Origin: Emergomyces orientalis
Taxonomy: Eukaryota > Ascomycota > Eurotiomycetes > Onygenales > Ajellomycetaceae
NCBI GenBank assembly: GCA_002110485.1
Contig: MOWL01000069.1
Span: 248,001-312,000 of the forward strand
DNA: 64,000 bases
Reading direction: 5' to 3'
The translations under genes were made by a program, and so were the position numbers. Every line of letters begins with the position of its first letter. The first letter of the stretch is position 1. This document shows positions 54,905 through 64,000 of the stretch, piece by piece. The notes beneath the pieces are model-generated. The model made no database searches and was not told the DNA's origin. It worked only from the letters and a program-made list of their open reading frames with translations.

Positions 54905-56138
54905 TTAGCGTCGTCCAGAAAACGGCTTCCATGGGGCAGGAGCGCTTCTAGCTCGTACAGGGACAGGTTCTTTTCCAGCATTCTCGTCTCCAGAATTTAA
55001 CCGGAGCGCAGGGTTAAGGGCGGGAATACGGTTGATGGCTTGTTGTACCACCTCGTTTCCATCAGTAATAGCGTGCTTCTTCCCTTCCGTGAGTCTCATC
55101 CTCTCCTGCCGTTTCTCTCGTAACTGCTGTTTCCTCTCTTCCGTCATCGCCCAGTCCATTGGGAAGTTGAATTTTGGTTTCGGTTTGTGGTGGCGGAGGT
55201 CCAATGGGACATCTGCGAAGGAGTCACCTTCCTTCGCCTCTTTGATCAGAGTGTCGACTAGATCGCCGAGATATCGCTTGTTCTGAGCACGTGTGGGATA
55301 ATTTTCCGCTGACATGCGAATGAGGTCCTGAGCGGGGTTGTAGCGGGGGCCGACCAATTTTAATAGTGTTATGCGTTGCTCTTCTGTGAGGTAGTTGGGG
55401 ACCAGATCTTTGGAACAGAATTCAACGACGACTTTGGTTTCGGCTGGGTGTGTCTCGCCCATGTATGTGGTGTACCGGAATCGGAGGATATGGGTCTCTT
55501 CTGGTAAGGTAAAAGGTTTTACATGGTCTGGCGGGTGGGATAAATTAGCAATGTTCTGCTGTTAGGCAGAAGGATCGTCTAATCAATATCATGTAATTCA
55601 AAAAGAGAGGAACTGGAAACATACTGCTGAGCAATGGCATTTCCCATGCGGCAATTCGGGCGTATTCTCTCAGCTCTCTGTGTTGTTCCAACTCATCGTA
55701 AGCCATAGTCGTTATTCCATCCTCCATGTAAGGCTCAGAGTGAAGCCTGTGAATATCGTCGTTAAAATAGTCTTCAACATCCTCGTTCCCACCCGTCCAG
55801 CCGATAAATGGGGCCGCTTCTTTATGGATTTCGTTCATGGTCTGGCCAAGGCCTTGTTCGCGCAAGGTCTGGGCGAGTGTCGTGAACTCACGGTCGAATG
55901 TCTCTCGCTGGTCCGGAGCCATTGCATCATACTGAATACGTTCAGTCGCATCAAGTAGGTCTGGAGAGTATTCGGGCACTTCGGGGAATTCATTTTGCTT
56001 CAACCGGCTGGCATGGCTGAAGGGCGCGAACTGCCGTTTTGGTTTGAAAGAATTGGGGCGTATCGGGCTCCGCTTTGCGGCTGTTTGTCTACAAAGGACC
56101 AAAGCGGCCCGGCCGATGGACGTCGTTACCGAAGCCAT
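54905..56138 (-). CDS. RSM24: Mitochondrial small-subunit ribosomal protein mS35 (Rsm24)
   Basis: Exons 56138..55625 and 55527..54905 give 378 residues. The 97-bp intron has donor GTATGT, branch GCTAAT and acceptor CGCCAG; nearer AG sites were tried and lead to stops or wrong phase. The splice gives MPLLSNHVKPFTLPE. The N-terminus is Arg/Lys-rich (MASVTTSIGRAALVLCRQ), as in imported matrix proteins. Conserved blocks are ELREYARIAAWEMPLL, ILRFRYTTYMGETHPAE and TRAQNKRYLGDLVDTLIKEA. The protein is a structural part of the mitochondrial 37S subunit. The length is typical of fungal Rsm24. It is head to head with ALG13 across 380 bp. Confidence 0.9.
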
Positions 56139-56518
56139 TGGGCCGAAATCGTAGCATATATATCAGGTTTCTGCACCTCGCAATCCTCCCGCAAGAACTG
56201 TGAACTGAAGAGTTCATGATGAACCGAAGACAAGAGGTTTCGGCTGGCGGCGCATAAACATTTATCCGGCTACCACAGAAAACGAGGCATGATGTAAGCA
56301 AGCTTCCATAGCTGTCGTAACTCTGAAGACGGGGAATGTAATTCATTGTTTAAAAAGGCAGATTTTTGAATTCATATGTTATCAAATAACTTGAGTCTCA
56401 CGTTATTTGCGGTCTCTTAAGCTATTCTTCTTTGGGCCCCGTAATTCTTCTAGCTCCGCAAACATTGTTACGTCCTGGCATTGTGTGGTCAAAAGGGCAC
56501 TGCCGACTCTATACACTT
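56139..56518. promoter_or_regulatory. Shared upstream region of RSM24 and ALG13
   Basis: 380 bp between divergent start codons; both promoters must fit here. No coding exon or certain factor site is seen. Confidence 0.6.
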
Positions 56519-57276
56519 ATGGACTCTTCGAAACAGGCAAAACTATGTTTCGTGACGGTTGGGGCAACAGCCCCATTCAATGCTCTTGTCTTAGAGGTTC
56601 TCGGGGAGCCGTTTCTGGAAGCTCTTCGGATCAACAACTACACAAATCTCCGAATCCAATACGGCCAAATGGGAGAAGCCGCCTTCCAGGAATTTATACA
56701 TCAGGAGGCTATGGTTAAAGAAAGATACGGACTGGATATCACAGGGTTCGACTTTAACTTGGCCGGCCTCAAAAATGAAATGCTCGGTGCCAAAGCCGAT
56801 GCCGATGCAAACAAGGCGGAAGGATTGATCGTCAGTCATGCTGGTAAGCTATATTTTTCGTTGTCAACAGCGACGCAGATATAAACTGATGCAATAACCA
56901 CCTTATTCTGTACGGTTGAAGGTTCGGGCACTATTCTCGAAGCCCTTCGCTTGGGTATACCTCTTATGGTGGTCCCAAACCCTCAGCTTCTACACAATCA
57001 CCAAGACGAACTAGCAAAACAGCTAGCGGTCAGCGGATACGTGATCCATGGCAAACTTGGGTATGATTGATGAATTTATTCCATCGCTGCTACTGCAATT
57101 TGCGCTACAATCTGCGGAAACTTGTCTAATCTGATTTTAGGAGCCTAGCAGCGTCCATGATGGAGTCTGAAGCTTTTCGGCGGCGCATGCATGAATGGCC
57201 TCCAAACGTCAATAAAGAGCATGCCGGCAAAGGCCTTGCCGGGGTGATGGAAGACGAGCTAGGTTTTGTGGATTGA
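56519..57276 (+). CDS. ALG13: UDP-GlcNAc transferase catalytic subunit Alg13
   Basis: Exons 56519..56843, 56922..57060 and 57141..57276 give 199 residues, the usual size of fungal Alg13; introns are 78 and 80 bp. It begins MDSSKQAKLCFVTVGATAPF with the GT28 N-terminal beta strand. The first splice restores the nucleotide-sugar site VSHAGSGTILEALRLGIPL, and MVVPNPQLLHNHQDELA is the classic GT28 C-terminal motif. With its membrane partner Alg14 it adds the second GlcNAc to dolichol-PP-GlcNAc on the cytosolic ER face, an essential step of N-glycosylation. No membrane span is present, as expected for the soluble partner. Confidence 0.95.
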
Positions 57277-58357
57277 TAGCACGCTCAACCTATAATTCTT
57301 CGCCTCTACATCACTCACGGCGGCTTGCGATCGAGCCTGGGATGCAAGATGTTTTTGACTGCTTTTGTCTGATCTGTTCAACCGGTTTTGCGATATGCTA
57401 TGCCCCTGTGATGGGTGAGAAAAATTGCGGGATGCATGCATTGGACCAGAATTCTTGCTCATTGATAATACCGGGATACGTCCCGTTTGGCATCGCACAG
57501 CGTTCGGAGCAAAGGTTACTTCCCCCTATTTTTATTGTTATCACTATCATCTAGACTACAATTTTTTTTTATTCAATGCGGCCATTGCGCCTCTATATAA
57601 ATTGCCGGGGCTTCATTTGGGCGGGACTAAATATTTGGGCTCCGAGTACAGGAGACGACGAAGCAGCAGGAGCCCTGTATCCAGGCCAGTGCAGTGCACA
57701 ATGGCTAAATTAGATGTACAGTACCAAAACCCAGGTACCGTTGACAACTCATGCAATTCTCTCTGCCTGATATCGTTCATTCAGCATTGACCAACGGGAG
57801 CCGAACACACCTGTCCTGCGCCAGAAGCCCATTACATAACTCAAATCGAAGTTATCTAGGCTCTATGCATTTCCCACCCGCAATAAGTGGTAGAAATGGC
57901 AGAGAAAATGAGCCTCAAGCTGTAAACCCATTAGATCTGCGAAACAGTCGAGTTGAATTTAGTTTTATTTAAATTTAATTTATTCTGTTGTGTCTGTCTG
58001 TGCACTGTATCGTATTGTTGCTGCGCGCCAGGCAAATCAAAGGAGCTTGTCGCACCTGGTCCAAGCTCCATGGGTTGACGTCCGCCAAAAAATAACCCCA
58101 TGAATTGAGTTAAATACGTTTAATTGCCAAACAGACAGCCCTCACATCGGAGAAATCCCACCAATCCACGCGCAATCCACGCCATATTTTATTATTTTCA
58201 CGATCACACATCTACTCAGGCATCCCTCTACGGCCAGTAGCAGCCTCCATCCGTGCGAGCATCATTCTCAACGACTATCCACGAGTTGAATTTCCCCCCT
58301 GACTGAACACTCTCTGCTCCTCCACCCTCATCACACTCACACAAACCTCTACGAACC
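57277..58357. other. Intergenic region between ALG13 and ARP1
   Basis: 1.08 kb with no gene supported. The right end, from about 58200, is C-rich with CACTCACACAAACC-type sequence just before the ARP1 start, as in fungal core promoters and leaders. Confidence 0.45.
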
Positions 58358-59670
58358 ATGGCAGAAACAACACTGCATAATGCACCTATAGTGCTTGACA
58401 ATGGCAGTGGGACGATACGAGCTGGGTTCGCGGGCGAAGATCTTCCAAAATGCTATTTCCCCTCCTTCGTCGGTCGACCAAAACACCTCCGAGTACTAGC
58501 CGGCGCGTTGGAAGGCGACGTATTTATTGGACAAAGAGCTCAAGAACTGCGAGGCCTTCTAAAAATTCGATATCCTCTTGAGCACGGGATTGTGACGGAT
58601 TGGGATGACATGGAGAAGATTTGGCAGTGGGTGTATGAAGGTGAATTGAAGACATTGAGCGAAGAACATCCAGTGCTATTAACCGAGCCTCCGTTGAATC
58701 CGCGGACAAACCGCGACACGGCTGCTCAGATTCTGTTCGAGCAGTTTAATATACCTGCCCTTTACACCTCAATACAGGCGGTGCTCTCACTCTATGCGTC
58801 AGGTCGAACAACAGGCATTGTGTTAGATTCTGGGGATGGTGTTTCTCATGCCGTCCCCGTCTATGAAGGCTTCGCTATGCCAAGCAGTATACGAAGGATT
58901 GATGTTGCAGGCCGTGACGTTACAGAGTACTTACAATTGCTCCTGCGGAAAAATGGCTACGTGTTCCATACTAGCGCTGAGAAGGAGGTCGTCAGGATGA
59001 TCAAAGAGAAGACGGGATATGTAGCCTTGGATCCAAAAAGGGAAGAAAAAGATTGGTCGACAAATGTCTCGAAAGTGGACTCTAAAACTCAGGAATATAC
59101 TCTGCCGGATGGGCACAAACTGAAGGTAAGCATCACGCGATTCTATACCCACACCCGCTTTTTTTTGAGGCTAGTTTCTAACAAATTGGCTTGGTAAATC
59201 TAGATTGGAGCGGAGCGGTTTCGAGCTCCCGAGATTCTTTTTGATCCTGAAATTATTGGCCTTGAATATCCGGGTGTTCATCAAATTGTTGTAGATGCAA
59301 TCAATCGGACCGATATGGACCTGCGCAAGGCGCTATTCGGTAATATTGTCCTTTCCGGCGGTTCAACCCTATGTCGAGGTTTCGGGGATAGATTGCTACA
59401 TGAGGTTCAAAGATTGGCTGTCAAGGACATGAGAATCAAGATTTTCGCCCCCCCGGAACGAAAATATAGTACATGGATCGGAGGCAGTATTCTTGCGGGT
59501 CTAAGCACCTTCAGAAAGGTACGTTCTAGTCCTCTCGTGACGCACCTTCACATTTCTTTACATTTCGTTTCAATCTCGCTCACCATGTACCTCATCAATT
59601 GTTCCAGATGTGGGTCAGCATCGACGATTGGCACGAGAATCCAGATATAATTCACACGAAATTCAATTAG
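58358..59670 (+). CDS. ARP1: Actin-related protein Arp1 (centractin), dynactin filament subunit
   Basis: Exons 58358..59125, 59204..59518 and 59608..59670 give 381 residues, close to the 376-380 usual for centractin; introns are 78 and 89 bp. The actin fold is clear: APIVLDNGSGTIRAGFAGED (phosphate loop 1), GIVLDSGDGVSHAVPVYEGF (phosphate loop 2) and GNIVLSGGSTLCRGFGDRL. The Arp1 type is shown by YFPSFVGRPKH and the C-terminal DDWHENPDIIHTKF in place of actin's KCF end. Arp1 forms the short filament of dynactin, which ties dynein to cargo and is needed for nuclear and vesicle movement in hyphae. The last exon codes only 20 residues. Confidence 0.95.
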
Positions 59671-61794
59671 AGAAAAAATTGAGGAGTTTTTACACTGTGA
59701 TGTCCCTGACATTCATTCCTCGCTGGACGAGTTATATTTGTGGATAGATACTCTCAGAACAGCCGCACAAAAGAGCGCCCAGAAATGTGAGAGAAGGAGT
59801 AATTGGATTAGCTGGATTTGTTTTTTGATACCCCTCTTCCCAATCATCTATCGCCTTTCACCTGTTACCATCCCTGCACAATTTGATTCGGAACATCTTG
59901 GTGTGTAATAACGAGGCACATTACATACTGCCCTCCGTCGTTCGCCCCCTACGTACCTAGGTATGTATGCACAATACCATATCTCCCTTTCTCATCCTGC
60001 ATCTCAGCGCTTTAATCATTTAGCATTGTGTTTTATGTAATCTGTTCTCTTTTTCGTATATTACCTTGGTTGTCGTTCTCGACAGCAGCATCCGGCAGAT
60101 CCCTGCCGTTCTACTTATCTCCGATTAGTCAGTATGGTTCTCCAGGACAAAATCTCCTTCTGCTTCTCAGTCTATCCGTATTTCTCTTTTCTTCTCTTAT
60201 GTTTTAGTTTATTTTTAGTTTATTTTATTATATTTCCTGTTTTCCTTTCCCTACTTCATCCAGATTCCCAAGCAATTCTCTGTTCTGTATATAGATTACT
60301 TACTACATGTTTTTGAGACTCTGCCATGCCAGTTGATTATTTAATGATTTATCAGAAAAATCAAGGTTGTAATTAAGAGTAGAAGAAATACCTTAATCAG
60401 GTATTTACTATCTTGAACTACTAGGTACGACATGGCGTGTTTCTGACAAACTTTTGAGATTCGAGAAAGAAAAAGAAAAAATTTTTGGGTTTTTTCGCGA
60501 AGCAGTCGTTCAAAGGTTAGGACCGGGACCGGGATATGACATATAAGTAAACGAGCTAACCGACTGCTTTTTGCCATCCAGCACAGAGCGTTGTATCACA
60601 GAGAGGTATTATTTTTGAGTTATTTGCAGAAGTTTGTTTTGAGGGTTGGAATTATTTCTATTGAATAGCTGCAGCCCTGTGCTTCGCAAAGTTAATTTGC
60701 TTCGATGGGTGAGAGGGTTTTCATTATTCCCACTCGCCACACCGCAGCAAAAGGGTGTTTGTTTCACATCGTGGTCAGCTGGGGGCGGAGAGTTGGCAAG
60801 CCTGTATCAGCTTGAACACTATTCATAGAAATGCGCTCCGCCAGATCAAGGATTGATAGGAGGACAACCAGTATACGAACCCATGAGAATTGTTTCCGGG
60901 GTCCTTATTTTATTTTTTATTTTTTCCAGTTGACTGGATTGGCTTTGTATAGTTTGTGAAAGCAATGCACGCCAACTCTGAGCGCTGCGATGATATACAA
61001 GAGACACAAATAATATGACAAAATAGGAGGGGGCTGTGAGATTTAATAAGCGACAGGTGGTGGTGGACACCGAAATCTTCCCCTTATTTAATTGAATCGT
61101 ACGAAGGCATAGGTATTTCGGAGATAAATATGGAAATTTGTCCTAGGGTTCCCTTTTTCAGCCGATTCCGATACCATCATCCATTGTTACTGAGGGATAT
61201 CCCCCGTTTTTGTTCACGCAGTTAGAGTACCAGGGTACATCCCACGCATTTATGATTTTCGATCTATGAACACAAGACGAAAATAATTCCAGTGGATAAC
61301 ATATCGAACCAAAGAAAAAGCAGTAGCAATAATAGTAATGATCCAGTGGGGGGGTGGCGGGGGTGGCGGGGGAATTTTGTAAAACAATCCGAGTCATGTT
61401 GCAAAACTCAAGTAAGGAGAATTTTCCCAGCTTCGAATATTCCTGTGGGTGAAGAAGGTTCAAGGGAAAATATTTTTATGACTAGTTCGGTTGTATCATC
61501 TTAATATGAAACATAAGGGGTTATGGACGATGTTTTGAGAGCGAGATCTCCTTGTGTCGAGGGGGAGGAACAAGAGGTAGAGGAAGAGGGTGGTAGGAAA
61601 TAAGAGGCACTTTTCGATGGCGGATCGTGGGTCTCGTAAGTCGTTAAGAAATGGGAAATAGGAAGATGTAAAACGAGGGAAATATGCGATAGATATATAG
61701 GGTTATCTTTTATCGGCTGTCGAAATATAGTAAGAATATATGCCGATTTGCGACGCCCTTTTCCAAGAACACAACAGTATATCCAGCCTACCCA
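59671..61794. other. 3' regions of ARP1 and the Par32-like gene, convergent
   Basis: 2.1 kb with no gene supported. There is T-rich sequence at about 60170-60240 and a GGGGGTGGCGGGGGTGGCGG short repeat at 61347-61371. The open frames seen are short and lack family resemblance. Confidence 0.45.
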
Positions 61795-62277
61795 TCACGA
61801 GTAGCCCATAAACTTCCCCCACCGCGCCTCAAGACTCCTTCTCGTTTTATTCTTGAGCGGATCTGCATCTATGGACTCAGTACTAGAAGCACTCTTCACG
61901 CTCCCTCCACAGTATTTGCGCGACAGGTCAAACCCTTCCGGTATAACCATGTTTCCTGCACCTCCCCTTCCCACGTGGAAGACGGGGGCGACTTCTTTCT
62001 CGCGTCGCAGTTGGCGTTCCAGTTCTTCGTCGAAACTGAATATGGCTCGTTCACCATAGCTGTGTACGTTGCCAGCACCGCCACGGCCGGATGTGAAGCG
62101 GTCCTGCGGCCGGTTATCTAGGCGGGTCACGGAAGCAGGACCTGTGGCTGATTGGCCCGGTGTGGTTGTGGTGTTTTTCAGCGATATGACATTGCCGGCA
62201 CCCCCGCGAGAGGTGTGCATGACGGGACGGCTGGAGTGAGGGATGGAAGGATGAGGCTCAACCAGGTGGTAGGGCAT
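61795..62277 (-). CDS. Par32-like protein with SRGGAGN repeats (DUF3602)
   Basis: Single exon, 160 residues, start ATG 62277 (MPYHLVEPHPSIPHSS); the frame is open upstream but no other ATG precedes it in good context. Three copies of the family motif are visible: HTSRGGAGNV, TSGRGGAGNV and HVGRGGAGNM, spaced 40-55 residues. An acidic/basic helix (DEELERQLRREKE) lies between copies 2 and 3. In yeast, Par32 with these motifs is a phosphoprotein that blocks Mep ammonium transporters and acts downstream of TORC1 and Npr1. The present protein is shorter than yeast Par32, with fewer motif copies, but the spacing pattern fits fungal DUF3602 proteins of about 150 residues. Confidence 0.85.
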   Translation of the reverse strand: MPYHLVEPHPSIPHSSRPVMHTSRGGAGNVISLKNTTTTPGQSATGPASVTRLDNRPQDRFTSGRGGAGNVHSYGERAIFSFDEELERQLRREKEVAPVFHVGRGGAGNMVIPEGFDLSRKYCGGSVKSASSTESIDADPLKNKTRRSLEARWGKFMGYS

Positions 62278-64000
62278 TTTGATCTTTCTTTGTATAACAG
62301 CTGTTTTATTCTGAGGGGTCTGGATTATTCTCAAAAGTTGAAAAGCCGAAATGGGAATTGCCTGGGAATGATAATTATGTCAGAGCGAGGACAAGGAGTA
62401 TATATTATTCTTTGCGAAAGTAATAGTCGGGCAAATGAAAGGGATATGCTATGAAAAGGGGTATGTATGCTCTTCAGCAGTATGCAGGAAACAAGAGCAA
62501 GACCGATCACAAATGACGAATGTTATTATATAACAAGCTTTCGCAACGTTTCCGGATATCAGTTATGGGAAGCAGAGGACAACGGGGACCCGAAAACTCA
62601 GCACCTGGGGGGTTGCATTATATAGGTTTTTCGATTGTCGACCTCTCCTTGTACCGTACCTGGATTCACCCTTTCCAGTTAAAAGCAATGCGGGGAAAGC
62701 CCTTTTAAAGTCTTGGTATAAAATGGTTGGACTTGGCCCAACGCTGATGTGGGCGGATGGCAAAAGGGGAAAAATTCTCTAGCACATCACAAGGCCCAGC
62801 CCGAGAGAACCAGCGAGTTCGAGCGCAAAAATAGAACGGCCAGGCACAAGTCGCCCGAATTGTCCATGGTTCGTTGGGGCAAACCTACTCCGTACTCAGC
62901 ACTTGCTGTGTAGGTTTGGCCTGACGCGCTTTGCAGTTAACGGCAACTGGGACAGCGTTTACCTGACACCATCTGGTAACTCTGGGGCTGGCAGAGTTTC
63001 GTTTTGCGGGGCATTAAAGCGGCGCGGACCAACTTCCTTCATCAAATGACGGTGAAAAGATTCCATTTCCCCCATTTCGAGCACTCCACGGGGTTTCATA
63101 ACGGTATCCGCCAGCATCCACACTAAACTTGGCTGGAATGCTGCTTTAGAGGTCAGCCATCAGCTGATGGAGGCTGGTGTATGACTATCTCGTAACAGAA
63201 ACAGGGTTAGCCACCAATCGCAGTAGCGGGATTTTCATCAATGGGAGGGATCAATGTTGCAGTGGTGGAGAGTTTGTTACAGGAATAAGAACTCGAAAAC
63301 CCAAGATCATCATGGAAAGTTCGGAAGTTCAGTATCGACTGGGAATTAAGGAAGTTATACTTTGCACTCTTGAGGGGGGAATTGCAAGCAGCAATGCTCT
63401 CGTGCAGATTCTTGCAACGGTACTTCGGATATACTGTGAGTATCCCGCCCCTGGAATTTTGGCCGCTTCTCTCCTGGCCTAGAGCTGCTGCTGGCTCAAG
63501 GGGCCAGAACAAGGCAATTATCAACCATGTCTAATCACACCTGGCCATAGTATGTAGCTTCATAATAAAATGTTCGATTTATTTTTTTCAACAGCAGCGA
63601 CTATGTCATTGTATATTTGTACATGTACCGCATCTCAACAAGTTAGTCCGTATTGGTATGCTTACAAAGTAGAGTCGGTCAAACAAAATCAAGGCCGAGA
63701 ACATTGGGACAATGCTTTGCAACTTACAAACTACAACGATCCCCGCTAATAAATTCCCTTTTGTTCAGTTTAAAATATTTACGACGGGCCAAAGCTGCAC
63801 GACTGACGTACATGCCTACAAATGACATGCCCCTGGTAGATCTCTGTTTGTCACGAGGATATGTTGTTGGACAAGTTGACAATGGGATGGCTTAGTCCTC
63901 AATGAAACTACTGTGATAAATAAACCCTCTTCTGTGTTTTGATTGGAGATGCCGTCAGTGCTGGCATCAGTTCTTGAGAGAAACAGCTCAGCCGAGGGGC
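62278..64000. other. Terminal stretch, no gene supported
   Basis: The first 400 bp are the promoter of the Par32-like gene. A TACTCCGTA word is at 62886-62894. The open frame at about 63177-63482 is short and not family-like. An exon of a gene lying beyond the window cannot be excluded. Confidence 0.4.

Noticed and set aside
55528..55560. Nearer 3' splice sites for the RSM24 intron (AG at 55556-55557 and 55559-55560)
   Set aside because: The first gives a stop in phase after AACAT-type codons and the second also reaches TAA; only the AG at 55528-55529 gives the conserved downstream frame.
1..64000. tRNA, rRNA, CRISPR arrays, LTR retrotransposons
   Set aside because: Read on both strands for B-box-like GGTTCGAATC words, repeat-spacer patterns and gag-pol motifs; none was convincing.

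Overview
The window reads as nuclear DNA of a filamentous ascomycete (Pezizomycotina). Genes are split by short introns of about 55-150 bp with GTRNGT donors and CTAAY-like branch sites. The gene set is fungal: AP-3 mu, ISWI, a Mit1-type remodeler, Mrm1, Rsm24, Alg13, Arp1, Dfg5-like GH76, Zn2Cys6 factor, Par32-like protein. Low gene density, long gene-poor gaps and the secreted-enzyme families suggest Eurotiomycetes, perhaps Onygenales; that placement is inference only. No CRISPR array, bacterial operon, rRNA or convincing tRNA was seen. No wholly new system is proven; the most unusual material is the decaying accessory block at 15-28 kb.

Region 1 (1-13.5 kb): the 3' part of an OTU deubiquitinase gene, a convergent thiol methyltransferase with one intron, a three-exon DHA1 drug:H+ antiporter, a 4.6-kb gene-free gap, and a gene for a very acidic Pro/Glu repeat protein with a basic RS-like tail.

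Region 2 (13.5-29 kb) is accessory and decaying. It holds three pseudogenes: a CalB-type lipase, a calcineurin-like phosphoesterase and a conserved fungal protein of unknown role. It also holds an intact GPI-anchored GH76 gene lacking one catalytic Asp, a Zn2Cys6 factor of the cutinase-factor type, a Tc1/mariner element with well-preserved 47-bp terminal inverted repeats and a broken transposase just upstream of that factor, and an unidentified gene relic.

Region 3 (29.5-62.3 kb) is compact conserved housekeeping: fatty-aldehyde dehydrogenase, AP-3 mu, a DMAC1-like membrane protein, a HAPSTR/TAPR1-like protein, ISWI, Mrm1, a Mit1-like PHD/chromodomain remodeler, a CCCH zinc-finger protein, mitochondrial ribosomal protein Rsm24/mS35, Alg13, Arp1 and a Par32-like protein. 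Four head-to-head pairs share 380-770 bp promoters: AP-3 mu/DMAC1, HAPSTR-like/ISWI, Mrm1/Mit1 and Rsm24/Alg13. The genes do not form one pathway; they cover vesicle traffic, chromatin, mitochondrial translation and assembly, N-glycosylation, dynactin and TORC1 signalling. The last 1.7 kb holds no gene I can support.

All exon boundaries were set by eye from splice signals, reading phase and remembered family conservation. No alignment or expression data were available.
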